The notes under the pieces were generated by a model. That model did no database searches. It had not been told where the DNA came from and saw only the letters and a list, made by a program, of their open reading frames with translations. 35,155 bases of DNA from an uncultured Bacteroidota bacterium (GTDB taxonomy: Bacteria; Bacteroidota; Bacteroidia; Flavobacteriales; Flavobacteriaceae): contig CABXCC010000015.1 in assembly GCA_902510475.1 (NCBI GenBank), positions 1 to 35,155 on the forward strand, in the 5' to 3' direction. Positions 1-8,658 of this stretch are shown in pieces. The position numbers were made by a program, and so were the translations under genes. Numbering within the stretch: the stretch's first letter is position 1; every line of letters begins with the position of its first letter.

Positions 1-1
1 T

Positions 2-397
2 CTTGAGTTAGATCTCGTACAGATTTCTCCAAACGCGGTTCCTCCTGTCTGCAAAATAATGGATTACAAAAAATTCCTTTATGAGCAGAAAAAAAGAGAA
101 AAACAAATCAAATCTAAAGCGACTAAAGTGGTCGTTAAAGAAATTCGTTTTGGACCTCAAACTGATGAACATGATTATGCGTTTAAAAAGAAACATGCAG
201 AAAAATTTCTCAAGGATGGTGCTAAATTAAAGGCATTTGTCTTTTTTAAAGGGAGATCAATTATTTATAAAGACCAAGGTGAAATATTGTTATTAAAATT
301 AGCTCAAGAACTAGAGGAATTTGGCAAAGTTGAACAGCTTCCTAAACTTGAGAGTAAAAAGATGATAATGATGATGTCTCCCAAAAAAACAAAATAA
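2..397 (+). CDS. infC: Translation initiation factor IF-3 (5' end outside window)
   Basis: The reading frame is open from base 2, so the gene runs in from the left edge; the ATG at 59 is internal. The visible part covers the end of the N-terminal domain (PPVCKIMDY), the lysine-rich linker helix ([12 protein letters not shown]) and the whole C-terminal domain that binds the 30S subunit. IF-3 keeps 30S subunits free and proofreads start codon and initiator tRNA pairing. The stop is one base before the ATG of rpmI, the usual infC-rpmI-rplT order. The C-terminus carries a short Met/Lys-rich tail ([11 protein letters not shown]). Identification is secure; only the N-terminal third is missing. Confidence 0.96.
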   Translation, partial: LELDLVQISPNAVPPVCKIMDYKKFLYEQKKREKQIKSKATKVVVKEIRFGPQTDEHDYAFKKKHAEKFLKDGAKLKAFVFFKGRSIIYKDQGEILLLKLAQELEEFGKVEQLPKLESKKMIMMMSPKKTK

Positions 398-398
398 T

Positions 399-596
399 AT
401 GCCAAAGATGAAAACTAAATCCAGTGCTAAAAAAAGATTTAAAGTAACTGGAACAGGTAAAATTAAAAGAAAACATGCTTTTAAAAATCATATTTTGACC
501 AAGAAGTCCAAAAAGAGAAAGTTAGCTTTGACTCATTCAGGATTAGTTCATGATAATGATATGAACAGTGTGAAAGAACAATTAAGATTAAAATAA
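399..596 (+). CDS. rpmI: 50S ribosomal protein L35
   Basis: A 65-residue, very basic protein with the L35 hallmark start ([20 protein letters not shown]) and a central [11 protein letters not shown] stretch. This is the normal length for the family. L35 is a small protein of the large ribosomal subunit. The ATG follows the infC stop by one base, so translation is likely coupled. It is followed by a 66-base structured spacer before rplT. Confidence 0.97.
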   Translation: MPKMKTKSSAKKRFKVTGTGKIKRKHAFKNHILTKKSKKRKLALTHSGLVHDNDMNSVKEQLRLK

Positions 597-662
597 GGGT
601 TATACCCATAAATATAGGTAAGAAGAGTAAATATTTTACCACCTAATTTAAAACTATAAATT
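597..662 (+). promoter_or_regulatory. Structured rpmI-rplT spacer, possible L20 leader
   Basis: Directly after the rpmI stop there is a short dyad GGGT-TAT-ACCC (597-607), then a longer inverted repeat with arms GGTAA (617-621) and TTACC (636-640). In other bacteria L20 represses its own operon by binding a folded mRNA, which makes this spacer a candidate site. That role is inference: the stems are short and I recognise no known L20 leader consensus. Confidence 0.3.
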
Positions 663-1007
663 ATGCCAAGATCAGTAAATTCAGTTGCCAAAAGAGCAAG
701 AAGAAAAAAAATATTAAAACAAGCTAAAGGTTATTTCGGACGTAGAAAAAATGTTTGGACAGTTGCAAAAAATGCAGTTGAAAAAGGACTTCAATACGCT
801 TACAGAGATAGAAAAACTAAGAAGAGAAACTTTAGAGCTCTATGGATTATGAGAATCAATGCAGCTTCAAGAATTCATGGATTAACTTACTCTGAGTTTA
901 TTAGCAAATTAAAGTCAAATAATATTGATATTAACAGAAAAGTTCTTGCTGATCTAGCAATGAACAACCCAGAAGGTTTTAAGGAACTTGTTGAAAAGGT
1001 TAAGTAA
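663..1007 (+). CDS. rplT: 50S ribosomal protein L20
   Basis: A 114-residue basic protein of standard L20 length, starting [20 protein letters not shown] and containing the conserved [20 protein letters not shown] and [12 protein letters not shown] segments. L20 binds 23S rRNA early in 50S assembly and in several bacteria represses infC-rpmI-rplT. The gene ends the ribosomal cluster and meets dnaB tail to tail with only seven bases between the stop codons; I see no strong terminator there. Confidence 0.97.
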   Translation: MPRSVNSVAKRARRKKILKQAKGYFGRRKNVWTVAKNAVEKGLQYAYRDRKTKKRNFRALWIMRINAASRIHGLTYSEFISKLKSNNIDINRKVLADLAMNNPEGFKELVEKVK

Positions 1008-1014
1008 TTAATCT

Positions 1015-2529
1015 TTAAAAGGGTAAATCTGTTTCGTCATCTGATTGATTTCCAGAACTTAAATCAGTTTTAAAAGTGTCATCATTTGCAGCAGCATTCA
1101 TTTTTGAATGAAATTCATAAGGTGATTCGTATTGCTCAATATCTTCAAATTTTCCAAGTGTTGGTATAAATCTTAGTCTTATATTTTCTAATCCACCGTT
1201 TCTGTGCTTTGATACGATAAATTCAGCCTCACCCTCAGTTGAGGATCTATCATTATCATCCCATGTATCAATTTTATAATATTCTGGTCTATAAATAAAA
1301 GAAACAATATCTGCATCTTGTTCGATTGCACCGGACTCTCTTAAGTCAGAAAGTAACGGTCTTTTAGAAGTTCTTCCTTCAACCATTCTAGACAACTGAG
1401 AAAGTGCAATAACAGGAATATTCAACTCTTTTGCTAAAGCTTTTAAATTTCTTGAAATTGTTGAAATTTCCTGTTCTCTGTTACCAACTTTTATATTTCC
1501 ACCTGCAGTCATAAGCTGCAAATAATCAACAACAATGATTTTAACCCCTTTTTGTGAAACTAACCTCCTAGCCTTAGCTCTTAAATCAAAAATTGATAAT
1601 GATGGAGTATCATCTATGTAAAGGGGTGCATTTTCTAAATTCTTTACTCTAACATTAAGTTGTTCCCATTCGTGCTTTTCTAATTTACCAGTTCTTAACT
1701 TATCCGAATTTAATCCCGTTTCGGATGATATCATCCTAGTAATTAATTGAATAGAAGACATTTCAAGAGAGAAAAAAGCCAAGGGAATATTATTATTTAT
1801 TGCGATATTACTTGCCATCGAAAGAGACAATGCAGTTTTACCCATACCAGGTCTGGCTGCGATTATTACCAAATCACTTTCTTGCCAACCCGCTGTTAAT
1901 TTATCGATCTTATTAAATCCGGAAGGAATTCCACTTAATCCTTTTTTGTTGGAAACTGCCTCAATTTTATTTTTTGCTTGAATAACTAAACTTTGAGCAG
2001 TTTCAGATGACTTTTTAATGTTTCCTTGCGTAACATCATAAAGTTTTGATTCAGCTGTATCTAAGAGATCAAAAACATCTTTTGATTCATCATAAGAGTC
2101 CGTAATTATTTCATTTGATATTTTAATCAAACTTCTTTGGATGTATTTCTGAAGTATTATTCTAGCATGAAATTCAATATGAGCAGATGAAGAAACCTTT
2201 TGAGTCAATGATATTAAATAAAAGTCACCTCCTACTCTTTCATGATTCTCATCCTTTTTTAACTGATTTGAGACAGTTAAAATATCAATAGGTTCACTTT
2301 TTTGAAATAGCTTGAATATTGCCTGAAATATATATTGATGCACCTCCTTGTAAAAGGCTTCTGGATTTAAAATATCTATTACTTCATCAACACCTTTTTT
2401 ATCAATCATCATTGCTCCAAGGACAACTTCTTCCAATTCTATAGCTTGTGGAGGTAATTTACCCTTTTCCAAATTTATGATTGAATTCTTATCTATATTT
2501 AAACCTTGAAATGATGCTGATTGTTTCAT
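1015..2529 (-). CDS. dnaB: Replicative DNA helicase DnaB
   Basis: Hexameric 5'-3' helicase of the replication fork. An N-terminal domain (about residues 25-170, with LPPQAIELEEVVLGAMM) that binds primase is followed by a RecA-like ATPase domain. Walker A is ARPGMGKT near residue 227 (counted from the GTG described next), Walker B is IIVVDYLQLM, and the SRNLKALAKELNIPVIALSQLSR segment contains the DnaB H4 region. A GTG two codons upstream (2535) is also possible; the ATG at 2529 is preferred and gives 504 residues. No intein interrupts the ATPase domain. The acidic tail (SDDETDLPF) is common in this phylum. The gene lies downstream of accA in the same direction, separated by a 99-base spacer with repeats. 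Confidence 0.97.
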   Translation of the reverse strand: MKQSASFQGLNIDKNSIINLEKGKLPPQAIELEEVVLGAMMIDKKGVDEVIDILNPEAFYKEVHQYIFQAIFKLFQKSEPIDILTVSNQLKKDENHERVGGDFYLISLTQKVSSSAHIEFHARIILQKYIQRSLIKISNEIITDSYDESKDVFDLLDTAESKLYDVTQGNIKKSSETAQSLVIQAKNKIEAVSNKKGLSGIPSGFNKIDKLTAGWQESDLVIIAARPGMGKTALSLSMASNIAINNNIPLAFFSLEMSSIQLITRMISSETGLNSDKLRTGKLEKHEWEQLNVRVKNLENAPLYIDDTPSLSIFDLRAKARRLVSQKGVKIIVVDYLQLMTAGGNIKVGNREQEISTISRNLKALAKELNIPVIALSQLSRMVEGRTSKRPLLSDLRESGAIEQDADIVSFIYRPEYYKIDTWDDNDRSSTEGEAEFIVSKHRNGGLENIRLRFIPTLGKFEDIEQYESPYEFHSKMNAAANDDTFKTDLSSGNQSDDETDLPF

Positions 2530-2583
2530 AGACACTAATGTAATTAAAACTCATTTACATCTAATAATTATACGTTTTTAATA

Positions 2584-2625
2584 ATTAACATAACCAATGT
2601 TAATAAAAGGGATAAAAATGTTAAT
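2584..2625. repeat. Three copies of ATGTTAAT upstream of dnaB
   Basis: A perfect 8-bp inverted repeat, ATTAACAT (2584-2591) and ATGTTAAT (2597-2604) with five bases between, is followed by a third copy in direct orientation at 2618-2625, exactly 21 bp after the second. It lies between the accA stop and the dnaB start. It could be a regulator site for dnaB or a weak AU-only hairpin after accA; the 21-bp phasing, two helical turns, favours protein binding. The region is very AT-rich, so chance is possible. Confidence 0.45.
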
Positions 2626-2634
2626 AGTTATAAA

Positions 2635-3588
2635 TTATGATGAGAAAACACCCATATTAGAGTATTTATCCATTCTTTTTGAAATAAGCTTTTCAGACGA
2701 AAGTTTAGAAAGCTCTCTGGAGGCTGTTAATATATTGGTTTTTACAACTTCAAATGTTTTTAATTGATTTCTATGTGCACCACCCTCTGGTTCTTTAATA
2801 ACTTTATCTACTAAATTCATTTTTTTCATGTCTTTAGCAGTCAATTTTAGAGCAGAGGCAGCAATTTCTTTATATTCCCAACTTCTCCATAAAATTGAAG
2901 AGCACGATTCGGGTGAAATTACAGAATACCAGGTGTTTTCTAACATAAGAACAGTATCTCCAACACCAATACCTAATGCACCACCAGAAGCTCCTTCTCC
3001 AATAATAACGGTGATTATAGGGACTTTTAATCTGGTCATCTCTAAAATATTTCTAGCAATTGCTTCTCCTTGACCTCTTTCTTCAGCCTCTAGTCCAGGA
3101 TATGCTCCAGGGGTGTCGATTAAAGTAACCACTGGGATGTTATACTTTTCAGCCATCTTCATTAATCTTAAGGCTTTCCTGTATCCCTCTGGATTTGCCA
3201 TTCCGAAGTTTCTATATTGTCTATCTTTAGTGTTATGACCCTTTTGTTGACCGATAAACATAAATGACTGATCTCCAATTTTTCCCAAACCGCCAATCAT
3301 AGCTTTATCGTCTTTAAAATTTCTATCTCCGTGTAATTCCAAAAATGAATCACCTAGTATATTATTTATGTAATCAAGGGTGTAAGGTCTGTCTGGATGT
3401 CTTGAAATTTGGACCTTTTGCCAGGGAGTTAAATTTCCGTAAATTTCCTTTATGGTTGATTTTAATTTTGATCGAATCTGAGAGCATGTTTCAGAGACAT
3501 CTATATCCGACTTTTCACCCAACTCTATACATTCAGCAAGTCTTTTATCAAGCAGCTTTATAGGTTCTTCAAAATCTAGATAATTCAT
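2635..3588 (-). CDS. accA: Acetyl-CoA carboxylase carboxyltransferase subunit alpha
   Basis: A 317-residue protein of the usual AccA length. It transfers the carboxyl group from carboxybiotin to acetyl-CoA, together with AccD, giving malonyl-CoA for fatty acid synthesis in the cytoplasm. Visible family segments: [16 protein letters not shown] at the N-terminus, [11 protein letters not shown], the [20 protein letters not shown] region and the oxyanion-hole segment [15 protein letters not shown]. It lies 43 bases after the EamA gene on the same strand; a near-consensus promoter core (TATATTTA) falls in that gap, so it may have its own start as well as read-through. Confidence 0.97.
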   Translation of the reverse strand: MNYLDFEEPIKLLDKRLAECIELGEKSDIDVSETCSQIRSKLKSTIKEIYGNLTPWQKVQISRHPDRPYTLDYINNILGDSFLELHGDRNFKDDKAMIGGLGKIGDQSFMFIGQQKGHNTKDRQYRNFGMANPEGYRKALRLMKMAEKYNIPVVTLIDTPGAYPGLEAEERGQGEAIARNILEMTRLKVPIITVIIGEGASGGALGIGVGDTVLMLENTWYSVISPESCSSILWRSWEYKEIAASALKLTAKDMKKMNLVDKVIKEPEGGAHRNQLKTFEVVKTNILTASRELSKLSSEKLISKRMDKYSNMGVFSS

Positions 3589-3631
3589 CTGTAAATTAAT
3601 TAAGTATTAAATATAAAAAAGTTAACTCTTA

Positions 3632-4516
3632 TTAACCCTTATTAAGTGTTTTTTTTACGTACATATTAATTAAAACAGAAGATAAAATTAGAAATAAACC
3701 GACATAAAACTGAAAACTCATTTTTTCATTATGCCCAAAAAATAACAAGGCTAATAAAATCCCATATATGGGTTCAAGATTATATGTTAAAACAACAGAA
3801 TAGGGAGTTATAAACTTTAACAAATAAACTGACGCGATAAACGCATAGGCAGTACAAACTGAACCCAATATAAAAATATATAAATAATTAAGACTGAGAT
3901 AATCCTCAATATATAGGGTATTAATATTTTCTGTGAATATTAAATAAATGGTAATGAAAATTACCCCAGAGACAAATTCATAAAAAGAAATTTTAATAGC
4001 ACTATCATTTTTTATCATAACTCCGTTTAAAACGGAAAAAAGAGAAGCAAAGAAAGCAGATAAAATTCCTAAGATAATACCGTTAATAAAATTAAATTCA
4101 GCGTTAAATATTAAAAAGACACCAATTACAACTAATAGACCTAATATAATTTCATAAAAAATGATCTTTCTTTTAAAAAATAAGGGCTCCAAAAAGGATG
4201 TAAAAAAAGCAGCTGTTGAAAACATCGCTAATGTGACTGAAATATTTGACTGTTCAATACCTTCAAAAAATGTTATCCAATGCAATGCTATTATTAAACC
4301 TAAAAATGAATATTTAAGCAGCTGTTTAAGGTTAATTTTTAAACTTTTCTTTTTTAATAATATGAAAAAAATGGTAAGGATTGACGCAATTAACATCCTA
4401 TGCCAAACAATGGAAACAGATGAAATTGTAATTAGTTCTCCCAACACAGCTGTAAAACCTGCGATAAAAACCAAGAAATGTAAATGAATAAAATGTTTTA
4501 AGTTATTTTTTTGCAT
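3632..4516 (-). CDS. EamA/DMT-family inner-membrane transporter
   Basis: A 294-residue hydrophobic protein with about ten predicted membrane segments arranged as two repeats of five, the layout of the drug/metabolite transporter (EamA) family. Charged loops such as LLKKKSLKINLKQLLK and FFKRKIIFYEI alternate with the helices, and the second repeat contains LEPIYGILLALLFFGHNE, a typical EamA segment. Substrate cannot be told; relatives export amino acids, nucleotides or other small molecules. Its start overlaps the end of lptG by 14 bases, so it is co-translated with it. Confidence 0.88.
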   Translation of the reverse strand: MQKNNLKHFIHLHFLVFIAGFTAVLGELITISSVSIVWHRMLIASILTIFFILLKKKSLKINLKQLLKYSFLGLIIALHWITFFEGIEQSNISVTLAMFSTAAFFTSFLEPLFFKRKIIFYEIILGLLVVIGVFLIFNAEFNFINGIILGILSAFFASLFSVLNGVMIKNDSAIKISFYEFVSGVIFITIYLIFTENINTLYIEDYLSLNYLYIFILGSVCTAYAFIASVYLLKFITPYSVVLTYNLEPIYGILLALLFFGHNEKMSFQFYVGLFLILSSVLINMYVKKTLNKG

Positions 4517-5579
4517 TTCTGACTAAATAAATTGCTAATATTCCAAATAAAATATTTGGCAACCATACTGCTAAAATTGGTGATAAATCTGATTGTTGAG
4601 CTAACACTCCAAATATTTTATCAAAAAATACATAAACCATTGCAACTCCGATACCAAATGCTAAATTAACACCTGTTCCACCTCTTCTTTTTTCTGCTGA
4701 AACGGCAAAACCAATCAATGTTAAAATAAAAATAGAAAAAGGAATACTCCACTTTTTATATTTAACAACCATATATCTTTCAATATTTGTTGACCCCCTA
4801 CTCTTTTCTATTTCAATAAAGCTGATTAGCTCATCATAATTCAATGATTCAGCAACATAGTTTAAAGGAGTTAAGTCTTCCACACTAAAAGAAAATATAG
4901 TATCAAATGTTCTTCTATTTTCAAGTATATCAATTGAGTCTGTTATTGTTCGTTTTGTATAGTTATTTAGTCTATATTTTTTTAATTCTGGAATGTATCT
5001 AATACTTGTTGAACTGATTTTAAAATTTAATTTTTCTTCGATGAAATTTTCGAGAGTAAAATTTGTACCCACATTATTTTTTTGATTAAACTGGGTTAAA
5101 AAAATATATTCATTTTCATTAATTTTTCTAAATATATTTTTGTTGTCGATAGCTTTTCTATTTCCTTTCAAATATTTATAGGAAAAATCATTGTATTTTT
5201 TTGTTGACTCCGGAACAATAAACATGCCTGTAAAAAGAGAAAATAAGGCTATTATCAAAGAACCTATCATATATGGTTTTAAAATTCTTTTTAAAGAAAC
5301 ACCTGACGAGTATAGTGCTATAATCTCAGAATTTGAAGATAATTTTGAAGTAAACCATGTAATGGATAAAAACAAAAATAATGGAAGAAGGCTTGATGAA
5401 AAGTAAATACTAAAATTATAATAATGATCTAAAATTTCAACTAGAGGAACCTGCTTGTCTAATAATTTATCAATATTATCGGCTAGGTTAACAACAATAG
5501 CAATTGGGATAAACAACAGCTGTACTAGAATATAAGTAGATATAAATTTCTTAAATATGTATTGATCAATCTTATTCAA
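4503..5579 (-). CDS. lptG: LptF/LptG-family lipopolysaccharide export permease (YjgP/YjgQ)
   Basis: A 358-residue membrane protein of normal family length. Three membrane helices at the N-terminus (about residues 10-115), a periplasmic beta-rich domain (about 125-265), and three helices at the C-terminus (about 275-350) match LptF/LptG, the permease that takes lipopolysaccharide from the inner membrane for LptA/LptC transfer, powered by LptB. The opening MNKIDQYIFKKF is typical. The start codon is TTG, placed immediately after the tgt stop with no gap, and no ATG is suitably placed. LptF and LptG are hard to separate by eye; the symbol follows the position next to tgt. Confidence 0.88.
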   Translation of the reverse strand: MNKIDQYIFKKFISTYILVQLLFIPIAIVVNLADNIDKLLDKQVPLVEILDHYYNFSIYFSSSLLPLFLFLSITWFTSKLSSNSEIIALYSSGVSLKRILKPYMIGSLIIALFSLFTGMFIVPESTKKYNDFSYKYLKGNRKAIDNKNIFRKINENEYIFLTQFNQKNNVGTNFTLENFIEEKLNFKISSTSIRYIPELKKYRLNNYTKRTITDSIDILENRRTFDTIFSFSVEDLTPLNYVAESLNYDELISFIEIEKSRGSTNIERYMVVKYKKWSIPFSIFILTLIGFAVSAEKRRGGTGVNLAFGIGVAMVYVFFDKIFGVLAQQSDLSPILAVWLPNILFGILAIYLVRNAKK

Positions 5580-6716
5580 TTATAATCTATTTGTTAATTG
5601 TTTCACCATAATATTCTTCCAATTTAAAAAATCTCCTTCAATTATATGCTTTCTTGCCTCTATAAGGAGTGAACAATAAAATCCAAGATTATGAATTGAT
5701 GCAATTTGCCTGCCCAACATTTCATTTACATTAAAAAGATGTCTTAAATAAGATTTCGAATAAGCTTTATCAACCCAAGTTGTTCCATTTTTATCAATAC
5801 AACTGTAGTCAAATTCCCACTTTTTGTTTTTAATATTAATAACTCCCTGGGAAGTAAAAAGCATGCCATTTCTTCCATTTCTTGTAGGCATTACACAATC
5901 AAACATATCAATACCTAAAGCTATATTTTCAAGGAGATTAGCAGGTGTTCCAACACCCATCAAATATCTAGGTTTGTCAAAAGGTAAAATATCACAAACT
6001 GTTTCTGTCATTTCATACATCTCATCGTGTGGCTCTCCAACTGATAAACCTCCGATCGCATTTCCAAAACAGTTTTTTGATGCAACAAATTTAGCAGATT
6101 CTTTTCTTAAGTCTGTATACGTACTTCCTTGAACGATTGGGAAAAATATTTGTTCATATCCGTATTTTGGAGGAGTATTATTAAATCTATTAATACATCT
6201 ATCAAGCCATCTATGAGTTAAATGCATAGAGTTTTTAGCATAGGAATAGTCACAAGGATAAGGGGGACATTCATCAAATGCCATAATGATATCTGCTCCT
6301 ATCGACTTTTGAATGTCTATTGCACTTTCCGGTGAAAAAAAATGTTTACTTCCATCAATATGGCTCTTAAATACAACACCTTCTTCTGAAATTTTTCTTT
6401 TGGAAGACAAAGAATAAACCTGATAACCTCCAGAATCTGTCAAAATATTGCTTTCCCAATTGATAAATTTATGTAAACCTCCAGCTTTTTCAATTGTTTC
6501 AATTCCAGGTCTCAAATACAAATGATATGTGTTTCCTAATATGATATCACTTTTAATTTCATCCTTTAATTCCCTTTGATGAATTCCTTTTACTGTTCCC
6601 TGGGTTCCAACAGGCATAAAAACCGGTGTTTCAATAGAACCATGACTAGTTTTTATTAAACAAGCCCTTGCATTTGATGATTTATCGGAATATTGTAAGT
6701 TAAAAGTTGGTTTCAT
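5580..6716 (-). CDS. tgt: tRNA-guanine(34) transglycosylase (queuosine)
   Basis: Exchanges guanine 34 for preQ1 in tRNAs with GUN anticodons. The 378-residue protein has the catalytic acid in ILTDSGGYQVYSL (D94), the FDECPPYP substrate segment near residue 148, the QGSTY segment, and the nucleophile region FDCVMPTRNGRNG (D273). The histidine of the zinc site (SIHNL, H342) is present, but the CxCxxC triad expected around residues 302-310 is not: only one Cys (306) is there. Many flavobacterial Tgt sequences, as I recall them, also lack the triad. First gene of a tight - strand set tgt-lptG-eamA, with a promoter core just upstream. Confidence 0.96.
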   Translation of the reverse strand: MKPTFNLQYSDKSSNARACLIKTSHGSIETPVFMPVGTQGTVKGIHQRELKDEIKSDIILGNTYHLYLRPGIETIEKAGGLHKFINWESNILTDSGGYQVYSLSSKRKISEEGVVFKSHIDGSKHFFSPESAIDIQKSIGADIIMAFDECPPYPCDYSYAKNSMHLTHRWLDRCINRFNNTPPKYGYEQIFFPIVQGSTYTDLRKESAKFVASKNCFGNAIGGLSVGEPHDEMYEMTETVCDILPFDKPRYLMGVGTPANLLENIALGIDMFDCVMPTRNGRNGMLFTSQGVINIKNKKWEFDYSCIDKNGTTWVDKAYSKSYLRHLFNVNEMLGRQIASIHNLGFYCSLLIEARKHIIEGDFLNWKNIMVKQLTNRL

Positions 6717-6723
6717 TTATTGG

Positions 6724-6731
6724 CAAATATA
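6724..6731 (-). promoter_or_regulatory. Promoter core of tgt (-7 box TATATTTG)
   Basis: On the - strand TATATTTG, a perfect Bacteroidota -7 box (TAnnTTTG), ends seven bases before the tgt ATG, so the transcript would have almost no leader. No TTG-type -33 element is seen at the usual 19-21 base spacing. Confidence 0.6.
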
Positions 6732-6809
6732 AATAAGAAAGACTCATTAATAATTTATGTTACTAAAAAAGTGTAATTGTTGATAAATGAGTTGTAAATA
6801 TTTTCTTAA

Positions 6810-7697
6810 ATGAACGTCGATAATTTAAATTGCAATCAAATAAAACCAACGATGCAAGAACTAGAAAAATTAAACAATATAACCACTCAAACTAGAAGAG
6901 ATATATTAAGAATGGTTCATAAAGTAAACTCAGGACACCCAGGTGGATCACTTGGATGTGCGGAATTTTTAGTTGCACTTTTTAATTCGGTAATGAAAAG
7001 AAATGATGATTTTTCAATGGATGGAATCAACGAAGATATTTTCTTTTTGAGTAATGGTCATATTTCCCCGGTTTTTTATAGTGTTCTAGCCAGATGTGGG
7101 TATTTTGATGTAGATGAATTAAATACTTTTAGATTAATTAACTCCAGATTACAAGGACACCCAACTACCCACGAAGGTTTACCAGGTGTTAGAATTGCTT
7201 CAGGATCTCTAGGGCAAGGTCTTTCTGTAGCAATTGGAGCCTCGTTAAGTAAAAAAATTAATAATGATGACAATATTGTTTATTGTCTGATGGGTGATGG
7301 AGAGCTACAAGAAGGTCAAAACTGGGAAGCAATAATGTATGCTGCAGCAAAAAATGTGGATAATATAATTGCGACAATTGATTTGAATGGACAACAAATT
7401 GACGGCTCTACAGATGAGGTAATAAAACTAGGAAACGTAAGAACTAAATTTGAGTCATTCGGATGGGATGTTGTTGAAATCAATAACGGAAATAATATTT
7501 CAGATATTCTTAATGGCTTAGAAAAGGCCAAAAGCAAAACTTTTTTAGGAAAACCTGTATGCATTTTACTCAAAACGATTATGGGTAATGGAGTAGATTT
7601 TATGATGCATACACACGAATGGCACGGAAAGGCACCAAACGACGAACAATTAGAAATTGGGCTTAAACAAAACCCTGAAACATTAGGAGACTATTAA
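6810..7697 (+). CDS. Transketolase, N-terminal (thiamine-binding) subunit
   Basis: One half of a split transketolase of the pentose phosphate pathway, which moves two-carbon units between sugar phosphates. The 295-residue protein carries the thiamine diphosphate motif, GDGELQEG (162-169) ending in DLNGQQIDG (191-199), plus SGHPGGSLGC near residue 42 and SGSLGQGLSVAIGA near 131. The partner subunit starts one base after its stop, so the two are made together. The start at 6810 gives about 14 residues more than relatives usually have; ATG at 6852 (MQELEKLNNITTQ) is a good alternative. This two-gene arrangement is normal in Bacteroidota, not a broken gene. Confidence 0.94.
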   Translation: MNVDNLNCNQIKPTMQELEKLNNITTQTRRDILRMVHKVNSGHPGGSLGCAEFLVALFNSVMKRNDDFSMDGINEDIFFLSNGHISPVFYSVLARCGYFDVDELNTFRLINSRLQGHPTTHEGLPGVRIASGSLGQGLSVAIGASLSKKINNDDNIVYCLMGDGELQEGQNWEAIMYAAAKNVDNIIATIDLNGQQIDGSTDEVIKLGNVRTKFESFGWDVVEINNGNNISDILNGLEKAKSKTFLGKPVCILLKTIMGNGVDFMMHTHEWHGKAPNDEQLEIGLKQNPETLGDY

Positions 7698-7698
7698 T

Positions 7699-8652
7699 AT
7701 GAAAAATTACACATTTACAGAGAAAAAAGATACCAGAAGTGGTTTTGGGGACGGTCTTACCGAACTAGGGCTTAAAAACAATAACATTGTTGCTTTATGC
7801 GCTGACTTAACTGGCTCGCTTAAGATGAATGATTTCAAAAAAAATCACCCCGACAGATTCTTCCAAGTTGGAATTGCTGAAGCTAATATGATGGGAATTG
7901 CTGCCGGATTAACAATAGGTGGCAAAATTCCCTTCACTGGTACATTTGCTAACTTTTCAACCGGTAGAGTGTATGATCAAATTAGACAGTCAATAGCCTA
8001 CTCTGGAAAAAATGTAAAGATTTGTGCTTCTCATGCTGGAATTACATTGGGTGAAGATGGAGCTACCCATCAAATTCTTGAAGATATCGGAATGATGAAA
8101 ATGCTTCCTGGAATGACCGTAATCAATACTTGTGATTACAATCAAACAAAAGCTGCAACAATTGCAATTGCTAATCATAAAGGACCTGTATATTTGAGGT
8201 TTGGTAGGCCTAAAGTTCCTGTATTTACAGATCCAAATCAAGAATTTAAAATTGGTAAAGGAGTAAAAATGACCGAAGGAAAAGATGTTACAATAGTTGC
8301 TACAGGACATTTGGTTTGGGAAGCATTGGAAGCTTCAAAAGTGCTCTTTGAACAAGGGATAAGTGCAGAAGTAATTAATATTCACACTATTAAACCCTTA
8401 GACAAAGAAATAATTTTAAAATCTGTTTCTAAGACAGGATGTATTATTTCAGCTGAAGAACATAATTATTTAGGAGGATTAGGTGAAAGTATTTCAAGAC
8501 TATTATGTCTAAATAATCCTACTCCACAGGAATTTATTGCAACACAAGACACATTCGGAGAATCAGGAACTCCTGCTCAACTTATGCAGAAATATGGTCT
8601 TAATTCTGAAAATATAATTAAAAAAGTAAAATCTGTAATCCAGAGAAAATAG
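7699..8652 (+). CDS. Transketolase, C-terminal (pyrimidine-binding) subunit
   Basis: Second half of the split transketolase, 317 residues. It has the pyrimidine-binding domain with the catalytic glutamate segment VGIAEANMMGIAAGL, the SHAGITLGEDGATHQ loop that lines the active site, and a C-terminal transketolase domain (VTIVATGHLVWEALEA, and SAEEHNYLGGLGESISR). It needs the upstream subunit to form a working active site. Its stop is six bases from the stop of the FKBP gene on the other strand. Confidence 0.95.
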   Translation: MKNYTFTEKKDTRSGFGDGLTELGLKNNNIVALCADLTGSLKMNDFKKNHPDRFFQVGIAEANMMGIAAGLTIGGKIPFTGTFANFSTGRVYDQIRQSIAYSGKNVKICASHAGITLGEDGATHQILEDIGMMKMLPGMTVINTCDYNQTKAATIAIANHKGPVYLRFGRPKVPVFTDPNQEFKIGKGVKMTEGKDVTIVATGHLVWEALEASKVLFEQGISAEVINIHTIKPLDKEIILKSVSKTGCIISAEEHNYLGGLGESISRLLCLNNPTPQEFIATQDTFGESGTPAQLMQKYGLNSENIIKKVKSVIQRK

Positions 8653-8658
8653 GAATAT

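Noticed and set aside
7690-7701. Transketolase in two genes looked like a frameshifted single gene.
   Set aside because: Each half has its own stop or start and complete domains, separated by one base; the two-subunit form is normal in Bacteroidota.
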